Positions 23,264 through 32,478 of a stretch of 64,000 nt of DNA are shown here, one piece after another (the first letter of the stretch is position 1; the number at the start of each line of letters is the position of its first letter). The position numbers and the translations under genes are program-made. The notes under the pieces are model-generated. The model worked only from the letters and a program-made list of their open reading frames with translations. It did not search any database and was not told the DNA's origin. The stretch comes from Bacteroidales bacterium (lineage in GTDB: Bacteria; Bacteroidota; Bacteroidia; Bacteroidales; Marinilabiliaceae): assembly GCA_024401335.1 (NCBI GenBank), contig JAKSLH010000005.1:1-64000 (forward strand). The letters run 5' to 3'.

Positions 23264-25744
23264 ATGAGAGGTATGAGAAGTACAATAGGCATAAGATTAG
23301 CAATAGTCAACCTGCTGATGTACATAATGCCTGTTGTTGCCTCTGCACAGACGAAGTCAATAAAACAACAAATAAAGGAATCCGTACTGATATCAATTCT
23401 CGAAGGTGAGCATTGGTACAGTACGGATTCTATTGTTTTAAACAGTGCTGTCGAATCCGACAAGAATATCAGAATCAGGTTCAACAAGACTGCAGCAACT
23501 GTCTTGGTGAGTCAAGACAAGCTCAATGCCATGTCCGACTCTGTAAGGGGGTGGACTGGTCTCAAGGGTGGCAATATCACGTTCTATGCTGAGCAGAGGC
23601 CATTGGCATCATTGCTTCCTAACAAATGGAAGATGGCTACAGCAAAGGGCAACATTGTTGACAGAAGCATTGAATATGGTGAGCCTGGAGAACTGGCCGG
23701 AAGGGTATATGCTCTCTGGAATTCGCATGGCAGATACTACGAGAAGAACCTTGACAGGTGGGAATGGCAGAGAGCACGACTATTCACTACTGTAGAAGAT
23801 CTGTTATCTTCGAGCTTTATGCTACCCTTCTTAGCGCCTATGCTTGAGAATGCTGGTGCTAATGTCTTACTACCGAGAGAGCGTGATACGCAGAGCAACA
23901 TAAGCATAGCCTCCAATGACGGCACGGGCAATATACACTCTGAGGTGCCGCAAGAGGGCGACTACGGAGTATTTGTGAAGTACGAAGATAACCATAACGG
24001 CAAGGTCACTTACAAGGTGAACCATGCCGGCGGAGCTAGCAGATATGCTGTTGATCAGTCGCAGGGCTACGACATGTGGATATACCTTGGCACTCACCAT
24101 TTCACTAAAGGATGGAGCGTAGATATAGAGGGCACTGACGACAAGACAAAAGAGATAAGGCTGGGTGGAGGCAAGGGTTCCATTGCACGATATGGCAAAA
24201 CTAGCGGCTTGCCGACTTGGATGGAATGTGCAAGATACTACCTGGAGTCCGACGGCTTTGATGCGAAGACTGTATATACTCTCAGCGACGGAGCCAATGA
24301 CTATACAGACGATGTGAACTGCAGGGGCGAATGGGTCAATGCATTAAAGAATAAGAAGAATATACATGTAGATGCCTCGATAGCACTGCATACTGATGCC
24401 GGCTTTGCTAAGGATGACACTACTATCGGCACTTTGACCATAGTGAGCACCAACAATGGCAACGGCAAATACAGTGACGGACGTAGCAAGATGATGGCTT
24501 TCGACTTGGCACGGACTATAGAGCAGCAGATAACGGGCGACATAAGGGCTACATGGGACAGCAACTGGAGCGAGAGGGGCATCTGGGATAAGGGATACGC
24601 TGAAGCTAGAAGGCAAGATGTTCCTTCTGTACTGGTGGAACTGTTGTCGCACCAGAATATCAACGACATTCATCTGGCTCTTCATCCGCAGTTCAGATTT
24701 GACGCCTGCAGAGCTATTTACAAGGGTATCTTGAGGTTTTTCAACGGCGACAGCGCAACGGTCACTCCATTGCCTGTCAAGGCATTTGGAATAAGGCAGA
24801 CGGGCGAAGAAACGATTACGCTTGAGTGGGAAGAGTCTATAGACCCGCTGGAGAATAGCGCAAAAGCCGATATCTTTTATATATATGCCAACGGATGTTT
24901 CATAGCAAAGACTACTGACAACAAGATAGAGCTGTCTCAGAAGGCTGACGGGAAGATTGTTGCCTATCATGTGGTGGCGGGCAACAAGGGTGGCATCTCG
25001 TTCCCATCGCAGACTCTTGCTGCTAGGCTTATATCTAACGCTCCCAAAGCTTTGTTCGTCGATGGCTTCAACAGAGTAGCCGCACCAGATGTCGTTGACG
25101 AGGAGCATTTCAGAGGTGTTCTGTCAGAAATAGAGCCTGGAGTGGCATGGGGAGAAGACTTGTTCAGCACTGGAGCTCAATACGACTTCGATCCCAAAAG
25201 CATGTGGCTTGACGATGATGCTCCTGGCTGTGGAGCTTCGTTTGCTGACAAAGAGGGAGGCGTGACCATAGGTAGTCACAGAAACTGCGTTCCACAGGCT
25301 GCCATGGAGTTGGCGGACAATGGCTACTCTTTCGTGTCACAGAGCAAAGAATACTTTGAGAGGGACTCGGCAAAGCATGATAAGCTCTATATACGCATTT
25401 GGCTGGACAGGCAGAGAAGCACGTGGTATGGAGATATGCCGCAAAGACATGCTATATATTCTGAGGGCTTTTTAGACAGGATAGAAGCACTAAAGATGTG
25501 TGCTGACAAGATATACATATCAGGCTCATATATAGGCACGGACATCAAGGATGCTGTAACAGCGAAGCGTGTGGCAGAGGTGCTTGGATTCACCCATATC
25601 ACCAATCATGCGTCGAAGACAATCGACGGAGTGCATCCTGATGGCATAAAGCCTGCCAAAGGTGCCAGCACAATAGAGAAATACAAGGACACAGACATAT
25701 CAGCAACAATAAGATATGGCAATGTCACAGTAAGTGGATATTAG
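23264..25744 (+). CDS. Secreted amidase-like protein with golvesin-type and FN3 domains
   Basis: This 826-residue exported protein has a signal peptide ending near ASAQT. The amidase-3-type region is split. One part carries NSHGRYYEKN and the other GGKGSIARYGKTSG, SIALHTDAG (metal-ligand-like His) and VPSVLVELLSHQ (conserved Glu), with a golvesin-like beta domain between them (about 210-290; TYKVNHAGG, MWIYLGTHHF). A fibronectin-III-like domain (about 500-590) and a C-terminal mixed domain complete it. Such proteins are often labelled xanthan lyase or golvesin-domain proteins. Peptidoglycan amidase activity is plausible but unproven. A 21-bp gap from lysA suggests co-transcription. Confidence 0.75.
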   Translation: MRGMRSTIGIRLAIVNLLMYIMPVVASAQTKSIKQQIKESVLISILEGEHWYSTDSIVLNSAVESDKNIRIRFNKTAATVLVSQDKLNAMSDSVRGWTGLKGGNITFYAEQRPLASLLPNKWKMATAKGNIVDRSIEYGEPGELAGRVYALWNSHGRYYEKNLDRWEWQRARLFTTVEDLLSSSFMLPFLAPMLENAGANVLLPRERDTQSNISIASNDGTGNIHSEVPQEGDYGVFVKYEDNHNGKVTYKVNHAGGASRYAVDQSQGYDMWIYLGTHHFTKGWSVDIEGTDDKTKEIRLGGGKGSIARYGKTSGLPTWMECARYYLESDGFDAKTVYTLSDGANDYTDDVNCRGEWVNALKNKKNIHVDASIALHTDAGFAKDDTTIGTLTIVSTNNGNGKYSDGRSKMMAFDLARTIEQQITGDIRATWDSNWSERGIWDKGYAEARRQDVPSVLVELLSHQNINDIHLALHPQFRFDACRAIYKGILRFFNGDSATVTPLPVKAFGIRQTGEETITLEWEESIDPLENSAKADIFYIYANGCFIAKTTDNKIELSQKADGKIVAYHVVAGNKGGISFPSQTLAARLISNAPKALFVDGFNRVAAPDVVDEEHFRGVLSEIEPGVAWGEDLFSTGAQYDFDPKSMWLDDDAPGCGASFADKEGGVTIGSHRNCVPQAAMELADNGYSFVSQSKEYFERDSAKHDKLYIRIWLDRQRSTWYGDMPQRHAIYSEGFLDRIEALKMCADKIYISGSYIGTDIKDAVTAKRVAEVLGFTHITNHASKTIDGVHPDGIKPAKGASTIEKYKDTDISATIRYGNVTVSGY

Positions 25745-25767
25745 ACAGTATATATTAGAAAAAAAAT

Positions 25768-25806
25768 AGGAGGTGGTCGCCTAACAAGATTTTTAGACGA
25801 CCTCCT
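25768..25806. terminator. Bidirectional terminator between convergent genes
   Basis: An AGGAGGT/ACCTCCT-based stem with A-rich left and T-rich right flanks lies between the amidase-like gene (plus) and rubrerythrin (minus), so it can serve both. Confidence 0.8.
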
Positions 25807-25829
25807 CTTTTTATATACAATAAGAATGT

Positions 25830-26396
25830 TTACTTCTTGAAGTAGCGGTTGAACAAGCCCTGGAAGCCAGCGCCATGACGAGCCTCATCCTTTGCCATCT
25901 CATGAACAGTGTCATGTATTGCGTCGAGGTTAAGCTTCTTGGCAGCAGCGGCGATATCCATCTTAGCGGCGCAAGCACCCTCTTCTGCCATCATACGCTT
26001 CTGAACATTTGTCTTTGTATCCCAAACGAGTTCACCGAGAAGCTCTGCAAACTTAGCAGCATGCTCTGCCTCTTCCAAAGCATAACGCTTGAAAGCCTCA
26101 GCTATTTCTGGGTAGCCCTCACGGTCAGCCTGACGAGACATAGCAAGGTACATACCAACCTCAGAACATTCACCTGCGAAATGATCCTTAAGACCCTGAA
26201 GAACAAAAGCACCTTCTTCGTTGTTAGGAATCTCCTTTGCTACACCGATAACGTGCTCAGTAGCAAAGTTAAGAGCAGCCTCAACATACTCCTTGAACTT
26301 TGAACCAGGAACATTACACTGTGGGCACTTTGCTGGTGCATCTTCGCCCTCATGCACATATCCACATACTGGGCATATCCACTTTTTAGTTGCCAT
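25830..26396 (-). CDS. rbr: Rubrerythrin with N-terminal rubredoxin domain
   Basis: This 188-residue cytoplasmic non-haem iron protein reduces hydrogen peroxide in anaerobes. The rubredoxin centre is at the N terminus (CPVCGY at 9-12 and CPQCN at about 24-27), the reverse of classical rubrerythrin. A four-helix ferritin-like domain follows, with di-iron ligands in [23 protein letters not shown] and DEARHGAGF. It starts 23 bp after the esterase-like gene ends, with no obvious promoter in the gap, so it may be read from the upstream unit or from a promoter inside that gene. Confidence 0.95.
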   Translation of the reverse strand: MATKKWICPVCGYVHEGEDAPAKCPQCNVPGSKFKEYVEAALNFATEHVIGVAKEIPNNEEGAFVLQGLKDHFAGECSEVGMYLAMSRQADREGYPEIAEAFKRYALEEAEHAAKFAELLGELVWDTKTNVQKRMMAEEGACAAKMDIAAAAKKLNLDAIHDTVHEMAKDEARHGAGFQGLFNRYFKK

Positions 26397-26419
26397 ATAT
26401 CAATTATTGGTTTATGTTA

Positions 26420-28456
26420 TTAATTTTCAAGTTTAGGGGTTGTCATGAACGACTCCGCAGGAAGCATCTCACTGTTGTAAATGACTCCTGAAGAACAGTT
26501 ACGATAAACATAACGCACATAGAGCGGATTTGGAACAGCATAAGAGAAGAGAGAGATGGTGTTGTTATGAATGACTGTTGACGCTGTAAAGAAACGTTCA
26601 TCCTCTCCAGCTATCTCAAATGCAGCGTAATCAACAGGAGAGATCTGCAATTCCTCTGCATTGTCGAATGTCAGATTAAGGAACTGACCCAACGTATTGA
26701 CGTCACGAAGCACCGGACCAGACGGAGTGATATGCTTGAATCCATAGTTATGGTGAAGAGCCAGACGAGCGAATCGTTGACCTTCGATATCCTTATGAGA
26801 AGGATGAGGTGTTCGTGGTTCAGATATATCTACCGTAGAGAACATGGCAACATTAGGCACTTCGGCTGCCACTTGGCGCTGAGCTTCACGTATGCTGGCA
26901 AGAGAGGTGCTGTCGCAATGGTTATATTGCCATGAAGATGTCTGCGCAAAATAGAATGGCAGGTTAGGCGAGTTAAACGCCTTACGGAAGCTCTTTATGA
27001 GGAGAGGAAATGTTTCGCGATACTGAGTAGCATGGTTTACATTGGCCTCACCCTGGTTCCATATTATGCCTGATATCGAATATTTAGATATCGGATAGAC
27101 CATGCCGTAGAAGAGTGCCGATGGAGAACGGTGAGTCAAGAAGAGCGAAGGTGTAGGACGTGAAATGAACACATCGCCTACTGGGTCAAACAAGACAAGA
27201 TTGTCTTCATAGAACTCACCCGCTGGACGGAATTTCCATGGTCCCTCGAGAGATACCACCTCACTTCCCTGTTGAAGACACATACCCTTGTCGTCAAGCG
27301 TGCCGGCGAAACCACCCTCGCCACCTGTATCTGTGACACGTACTGCTATAACAACAGATGTGCTCTTTACATATCTCGCAGGGATGTTATATGCACGCTG
27401 AACAGCATATTCGCCGCTGTGGTTGTGTTCGCCTATGCAGATGCCGTTGGCGTATGTCTTGTCACAGTCATCTATAGCACCGAGATGAACTGAGATGTTC
27501 TTGCCTACCCAACTCTCTGGTATCGCTACCTCCTTAACAAACCACACTATACCATCAAAGTCACCCAGCACATCCTCATCCCAATACTTAGGCAGATTCA
27601 TCTCACTCCACGAATCGTATTGTGGCATGGCAAGGGTCACAAACTCGTCGTTGACATCGATAGCTGCAAGACGTCGTTCGTGGTCGTAATTGTTAGGTAT
27701 CTTGATGTATGGCAGAGAACGCAGCCAGCTGACATATTGATCCATGCCATTGGCGAGGGCATTGAGATCGGTCACCTTATGTCCGAAATCTACACTCTCC
27801 TTAAGCATATCGTCCGACACCCATGCTTCACATGGTGTGCTGCCTACGCTGTTGTTTATTATGCCTACTGGCACATTGAGACTATCACGAAGTGTCTTTG
27901 CGAAGAAGTAGGCTGCGGCACCAAACATCTCGGCATTTTCAGGAGTAGTAGGCTTCCACTCACCCCTTATTTCAAACTCCTTGCGCCATGAGATGCGACG
28001 GTCCATATCAAACATACGGAGATACTTGTCGTTAGCCTCAGCTATATACTTTGCGGAATTTGCTATGGTATCAAGACCCCAGCCGAGCAGAGGCATGCGC
28101 ATATTGTCCTGACCACTGGCGAGCCATACTTCACCAAGAAGAATGTCATTGATGACGATAGCTGTGTCTGATGTTGAGATGGCTATCTGATGAGGCTTAT
28201 TGTCGGCTGCTTTAGTTGGGAACGACACACTCCATACACTATCAGGCGATGCAGTAGCTGTAACAGTGATATCCCAGTCGGTATGAATGGTCACATAAGC
28301 TCCTGGCAATGCCCTACCCCAAAATGTCATGTTTGAATTCTGCTGGATAACCATACCGTCGGAGATGATGGCCGGTAGCTGTAGGCGAGACTCATGAGCA
28401 CAAGCCACAGAAAGCATAGCCAATGCAACACTAACAATATAATGCTTAATTCTCAT
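26420..28456 (-). CDS. Sialate O-acetylesterase homologue lacking the serine nucleophile
   Basis: This 678-residue exported SGNH-type protein of the SASA family has a signal peptide with a possible lipobox (VAC, Cys19), an N-terminal beta domain (QLPAIISDGMVIQQ), an SGNH block I, an inserted beta-sandwich (about 280-420) and a C-terminal SGNH part (GIIWNQGEANV; late His in TPHPSHKD). In block I the family motif GQSNM reads GQDNM, with Asp117 in place of the catalytic Ser; the codon is gac on the minus strand. The normal O-deacetylation therefore seems lost or altered. The start at 28456 gives a clean signal peptide; 28474 is also in frame. Confidence 0.85.
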   Translation of the reverse strand: MRIKHYIVSVALAMLSVACAHESRLQLPAIISDGMVIQQNSNMTFWGRALPGAYVTIHTDWDITVTATASPDSVWSVSFPTKAADNKPHQIAISTSDTAIVINDILLGEVWLASGQDNMRMPLLGWGLDTIANSAKYIAEANDKYLRMFDMDRRISWRKEFEIRGEWKPTTPENAEMFGAAAYFFAKTLRDSLNVPVGIINNSVGSTPCEAWVSDDMLKESVDFGHKVTDLNALANGMDQYVSWLRSLPYIKIPNNYDHERRLAAIDVNDEFVTLAMPQYDSWSEMNLPKYWDEDVLGDFDGIVWFVKEVAIPESWVGKNISVHLGAIDDCDKTYANGICIGEHNHSGEYAVQRAYNIPARYVKSTSVVIAVRVTDTGGEGGFAGTLDDKGMCLQQGSEVVSLEGPWKFRPAGEFYEDNLVLFDPVGDVFISRPTPSLFLTHRSPSALFYGMVYPISKYSISGIIWNQGEANVNHATQYRETFPLLIKSFRKAFNSPNLPFYFAQTSSWQYNHCDSTSLASIREAQRQVAAEVPNVAMFSTVDISEPRTPHPSHKDIEGQRFARLALHHNYGFKHITPSGPVLRDVNTLGQFLNLTFDNAEELQISPVDYAAFEIAGEDERFFTASTVIHNNTISLFSYAVPNPLYVRYVYRNCSSGVIYNSEMLPAESFMTTPKLEN

Positions 28457-28590
28457 CTTCGTTCTATAAGTCATTAAGGATCGAACGTGTAATTTGACGA
28501 CAGCACACGATTCAAGGGAGAAAGATACAACTTTCTTGCCAAATAGACAATAGCAATTGCTACCTGAATGAGATTTTTTAGACGATCAGG

Positions 28591-29100
28591 CTAGATCAGG
28601 GCCTCTTTGGCCTGCTGGATACCGAAATCGAGGTATGGATATAAATACTGAGCCAGATCCTTGATGTAGGAATAGAATATAGAGCGTGACGACTCGTCTT
28701 CCCCAAAGAGGTTGATCACATCGCCAACGAAATAGTTGACTATACTGATGAAACAGCTGACGAAGAATAGGTTTTTTGCCACAGCAAACAGCCCCCCGAG
28801 GAGCTTGTTTGGAAGACTGAGAAGGGTCATCCCGACAGCTCGGTTGATGACTGCAGAGAGAAAATGAACACCCACTACTATCAGTGCCAGCGTGATGCAG
28901 AAGCTTATTACACCAACACCTTGTAAATCAGGGAAATGCTCTGTGATGACCGATTCGGTATAACTACTGAATTTCACGGCTCCATAAACACCAATCACAT
29001 AGCCTAGAAAACCGGAAAGCTCCTTGATTAGACCTTTGAACATGCCTATGATGAAAGAAGCGATAGCAATGATGATGATGATGATATCGAAAGTACTCAT
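28591..29100 (-). CDS. CvpA family membrane protein
   Basis: This protein of about 169 residues has four hydrophobic helices (about 5-25, 28-48, 60-85, 100-125) and the CvpA pattern FKGLIKELSGFLGYVIGVYGA near the N terminus. The family is named after the E. coli colicin V production gene and is conserved in bacteria; its exact role is uncertain. Start MSTFDIII at 29100 fits the family; MNIPM at 29112 is possible. It lies just downstream of tRNA-Arg, on the same strand. Confidence 0.85.
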   Translation of the reverse strand: MSTFDIIIIIIAIASFIIGMFKGLIKELSGFLGYVIGVYGAVKFSSYTESVITEHFPDLQGVGVISFCITLALIVVGVHFLSAVINRAVGMTLLSLPNKLLGGLFAVAKNLFFVSCFISIVNYFVGDVINLFGEDESSRSIFYSYIKDLAQYLYPYLDFGIQQAKEALI

Positions 29101-29118
29101 GGGGATATTCATTTGAAG

Positions 29119-29190
29119 TGGCTCCACCGAGACTCGAACTCGGATTTAAAGTTTAGGAAACTTCCGTTCTATCCCTTGAACTATGGGGCC
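29119..29190 (-). tRNA. tRNA-Arg (CCT)
   Basis: A minus-strand cloverleaf: D stem GTTC/GAAC, anticodon stem GAAGT/ACTTT with loop TTCCTAA (anticodon CCT), T stem CCGAG/CTCGG with loop TTCGAGT. The acceptor stem GGCCCCA/TGGAGCC holds one C-A mismatch at the fourth pair. The discriminator is A, and CCA is not encoded. It decodes AGG. Confidence 0.9.
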
Positions 29191-29420
29191 CTACGACTAT
29201 TGCTATAACGCAACCGCGTAAATCGAGTGCAAAGATATAAAAAAGTTTTAAGAATTAAGAGATTTGATTTTTTAGTTGGAAAGTTTTACGTCGCATGCCA
29301 GTCAACGGCGTTGCCTATCGTCTGCCGTTATTAACTTAACACACAATTGGACACAATGAATGATGCTGGCATATACATTGAAAGCAAAAACTATTATTTT
29401 TGCTGAAAAATAGAGTTACA

Positions 29421-30728
29421 ATGAATTGGAACGAACTGCTTACGCCCCAGAGGACAGGACAACCTGTCGAGAAGACCAACCACAACAGGACAGAGTTTCA
29501 GAGAGATTATGACAGACTTATCTTTTCGGCGCCGTTCAGAAGAATGCAGAACAAGACCCAGGTGTTTCCATTGCCAGGTGCGATATTTGTGCATAACAGA
29601 CTGACACATAGTCTTGAGGTGTCGAGTGTAGGCAGATCATTGGGCAACAACATTGCGAGAAAGATAGTAGAAAGTGGCGAAGCCCAGGGTAATGAATATG
29701 TAGAAGAGATTGGTTCGATTGTGGCCTCGGCTTGCTTGGCTCACGATATGGGCAATCCGCCTTTCGGTCATTCTGGAGAGAGTGCCATATCGCATTACTT
29801 CACCAACGGTGAAGGTCGAGGATATCTTGACGGACTTACGGAGGCTGAGAAAGGCGACCTCATCAACTTCGACGGCAATGCCAACACATTCAGAATACTG
29901 ACACATTCGTTCAAAGGACGCAGAGACGGCGGCTTTGCATTGACGCTGCCAACGGTAGCTTCGATAGTCAAATATCCGAGAGCGTCGGTAGGTGTGAAGA
30001 AGTTCGGTTATTTCCAGCAGGACAAGGAGGCGTTCGAACATGTGATGCAGAGTCTGAATGTGAGCAAGAGCGAGAATGGGGAATATGTAAGATATCCGTT
30101 GGTATATCTTGTAGAGGCAGCGGATGACATCTGCTATCAGGTGATGGATGTAGAGGATGCGTACAGGCTAGGGATATTGTCGTATGACGAGACGAGAGAA
30201 TTGCTCATGTCGTTCTTTGACAAGGAGACAGAGGTCCATGTATATGACAATCTGGAGAAAGTGTGCAGAACGGTAACGGACAAGCATGAGCAGGTAGCGT
30301 ATATGAGGTCGATAGTGATAGGCAAGCTAGTAGGGATATGCACAGAAACATTCTGGAGAAACAGAGAATCGATAATGGAAGGGAGTTATAGGAACACATT
30401 GATAAAAGACCTTCCGGAGACCGAAACAAGAGCAATGGAGATAGTGAAGAAGCTATCATTTGAGCAGATATACAAGCATCAGAGTGTGGTAGAGATAGAG
30501 CTGAGTGGTTTCACCATCATAGGCACTCTGCTAGACAAATTCATCAAAGCCATAGAAGAGCCAGACCTATATTATTCAAGACTGCTCAAGCCATTCATTC
30601 CAGAGCAGTTCCAGGTAGCGAAGGATGCAACGATGTATGACAAGTTGATTTCGGCTGTAGATCTTGTTGCGGGAATGACGGACCTGTACGCCTTGGATCT
30701 GTTCAAGAAGATAAAGGGAACTATTTAA
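29421..30728 (+). CDS. dgt: dGTP triphosphohydrolase (HD domain)
   Basis: This 435-residue cytoplasmic HD-superfamily enzyme hydrolyses dGTP (or related dNTPs) to nucleoside and triphosphate. Typical motifs are YDRLIFSAPFRRMQNKTQVFPL, HNRLTHSLEVS (first metal His), CLAHDMGNPPFGHSGE (HD pair) and YLVEAADDICYQVMDVEDAY (late Asp). The start is ATG 29421 (MNWNELL). An AGCAAAAA/TTTTTGCT hairpin at 29383-29404 sits just upstream. The gap 29191-29382 shows nothing else I can name. Confidence 0.93.
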   Translation: MNWNELLTPQRTGQPVEKTNHNRTEFQRDYDRLIFSAPFRRMQNKTQVFPLPGAIFVHNRLTHSLEVSSVGRSLGNNIARKIVESGEAQGNEYVEEIGSIVASACLAHDMGNPPFGHSGESAISHYFTNGEGRGYLDGLTEAEKGDLINFDGNANTFRILTHSFKGRRDGGFALTLPTVASIVKYPRASVGVKKFGYFQQDKEAFEHVMQSLNVSKSENGEYVRYPLVYLVEAADDICYQVMDVEDAYRLGILSYDETRELLMSFFDKETEVHVYDNLEKVCRTVTDKHEQVAYMRSIVIGKLVGICTETFWRNRESIMEGSYRNTLIKDLPETETRAMEIVKKLSFEQIYKHQSVVEIELSGFTIIGTLLDKFIKAIEEPDLYYSRLLKPFIPEQFQVAKDATMYDKLISAVDLVAGMTDLYALDLFKKIKGTI

Positions 30729-30745
30729 TCATAACACATAATACC

Positions 30746-32461
30746 ATGAATCGGTCATTAATATTATCAGCGATGCTCACTGCAAGCATGAGCGTCTGGG
30801 CGCAAGAAGTACAAACGACAGAGACAGCGCAAGAAGCAGTCAAGAACATGGGCCTAGGATGGAATCTGGGCAACACACTCGACGCCAACAATACGTCATC
30901 GACACCAGATGATGACGCGTATTGGGGAGCGGCAGACCTTACTTCGGAGACTTGCTGGGGACAGCCTGTGACAAAGGCTGATCTGATAACCATGATGAAG
31001 AACGCAGGCATTGGAGCGATAAGAGTGCCAGTGACATGGTATAACCATATGGACGAGGACGGCAATGTAGATGAAGCATGGATGAAGAGAGTGCATACAG
31101 TTGTAGATTATGTGATAGACAACGACATGTATTGTATCATCAACGTACATCATGACACAGGAGCCGACAGTGACAGCCATCATTCATGGATAAAAGCCGA
31201 CGAAGAGAACTACACACAGAACAAGACACGCTTTGAGCACTTATGGGCACAGATAGCTGAGGAGTTTAAAGACTATGGCGATAAGCTGCTTTTCGAGGGC
31301 TACAACGAGATGCTAGACAAGTTGAATTCGTGGTGTTATGCTTCATTTAACGCCCAAGGACAGTACGACGCAGCAGTAGCGAAGTCGGCATATAAAGGGC
31401 TCAACAGCTATGCGAAAAGCTTTGTAGAGACAGTCAGAGCAACAGGAGGCAACAATGCCACACGCAACCTTATAGTGAACACCTACGCTGCAGCCAATGG
31501 ATCGGGCAACTGGAAAACATATCTGACAGATCCTCTGACAGAGATGGAAATGCCAGAGGCGGCAGGGCATATAATATTTGAGGTACACTGCTACCCTAGC
31601 ATAGCCAACAACGGTCTGAGCCGAAGCATAACAGAGATAAAGAGAGATGTAGATGACATCATAGACAAAGTGAACACACACCTTGTAGCCAAGGGAGCTC
31701 CAGTAATCTTTGGAGAATGGGGCACGAGTGGAGTAGACGCAGGTGCAGGAGCCACAGACTATGATTTAAGAAGAGAGTTGATGCTTCAATTCTGTGACTA
31801 CTTCGTTAGCCAGTCAAAAGCAAATGACATAGCCACATTCTATTGGATGGGATTGTCGGACGGCATTACACGAAGCATACCAGCCTTCAGCCAGGCAGAC
31901 CTAGCAGAGACATTAGCCAAGGCATATCACGGCAGTGACTTTGAAGGAGAGTATCCTGTGATGGAGCACATGGCCTCGTATGAATGCCTAAGCGAAGAGA
32001 AGCCACTTGAGTGGGGCAATGGAATAACGATAAATTCCGACATATTCAGGAACATAGGGAATTCATTCATGGTAGAGTTGACATACACATACAAGCCAGA
32101 TGAGGACGACATTCAGTTATTTTACGCAGACTGGTCAGTAAAGCCAAGTTTCTATGTAGATGGCAAAGAGTATGAAGGCGACTACAATCCAAGCCAAGAG
32201 GTAGGAGAAGACGGTGGTGAGAAGACAGTGAGCATAACCTTTGACAAAGCGACAAATGAGTTATTGCTTAAGAAAGGACTCGTCATACACGGCAATGACG
32301 TGACACTAAGTAAAGTCATTGTATATGGACATGCCGAGTCGCCAATAAAACACATAACAAGCGACAGAAGAGAGGATGCCGTGTATAACCTACAAGGTCA
32401 GCGCATGACAGAAGCCCAAGGGATGTGCATAGTGAACGGCAAACTAGTATACGTGAAATAG
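30746..32461 (+). CDS. GH5 endo-beta-glucanase, GH5_4-like, secreted
   Basis: This 571-residue enzyme should cleave beta-1,4-glucan, xyloglucan or mixed-linkage glucan chains. It has a cleavable signal peptide (ends ...SVWAQ, no lipobox). The GH5 domain (about 25-380) starts with MGLGWNLGNTLDA, typical of subfamily 4, has acid/base Glu in FEGYNEML and nucleophile Glu in IFGEWGTS. A beta-sandwich module (about 400-530) and a tail VYNLQGQRM...GMCIVNGKLVYVK follow. That tail resembles C-terminal sorting-type tails of secreted Prevotella proteins. It follows dgt by 17 bp; whether they share an mRNA is unknown. Confidence 0.93.
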   Translation: MNRSLILSAMLTASMSVWAQEVQTTETAQEAVKNMGLGWNLGNTLDANNTSSTPDDDAYWGAADLTSETCWGQPVTKADLITMMKNAGIGAIRVPVTWYNHMDEDGNVDEAWMKRVHTVVDYVIDNDMYCIINVHHDTGADSDSHHSWIKADEENYTQNKTRFEHLWAQIAEEFKDYGDKLLFEGYNEMLDKLNSWCYASFNAQGQYDAAVAKSAYKGLNSYAKSFVETVRATGGNNATRNLIVNTYAAANGSGNWKTYLTDPLTEMEMPEAAGHIIFEVHCYPSIANNGLSRSITEIKRDVDDIIDKVNTHLVAKGAPVIFGEWGTSGVDAGAGATDYDLRRELMLQFCDYFVSQSKANDIATFYWMGLSDGITRSIPAFSQADLAETLAKAYHGSDFEGEYPVMEHMASYECLSEEKPLEWGNGITINSDIFRNIGNSFMVELTYTYKPDEDDIQLFYADWSVKPSFYVDGKEYEGDYNPSQEVGEDGGEKTVSITFDKATNELLLKKGLVIHGNDVTLSKVIVYGHAESPIKHITSDRREDAVYNLQGQRMTEAQGMCIVNGKLVYVK

Positions 32462-32478
32462 AGATCACACGCGGGAGG

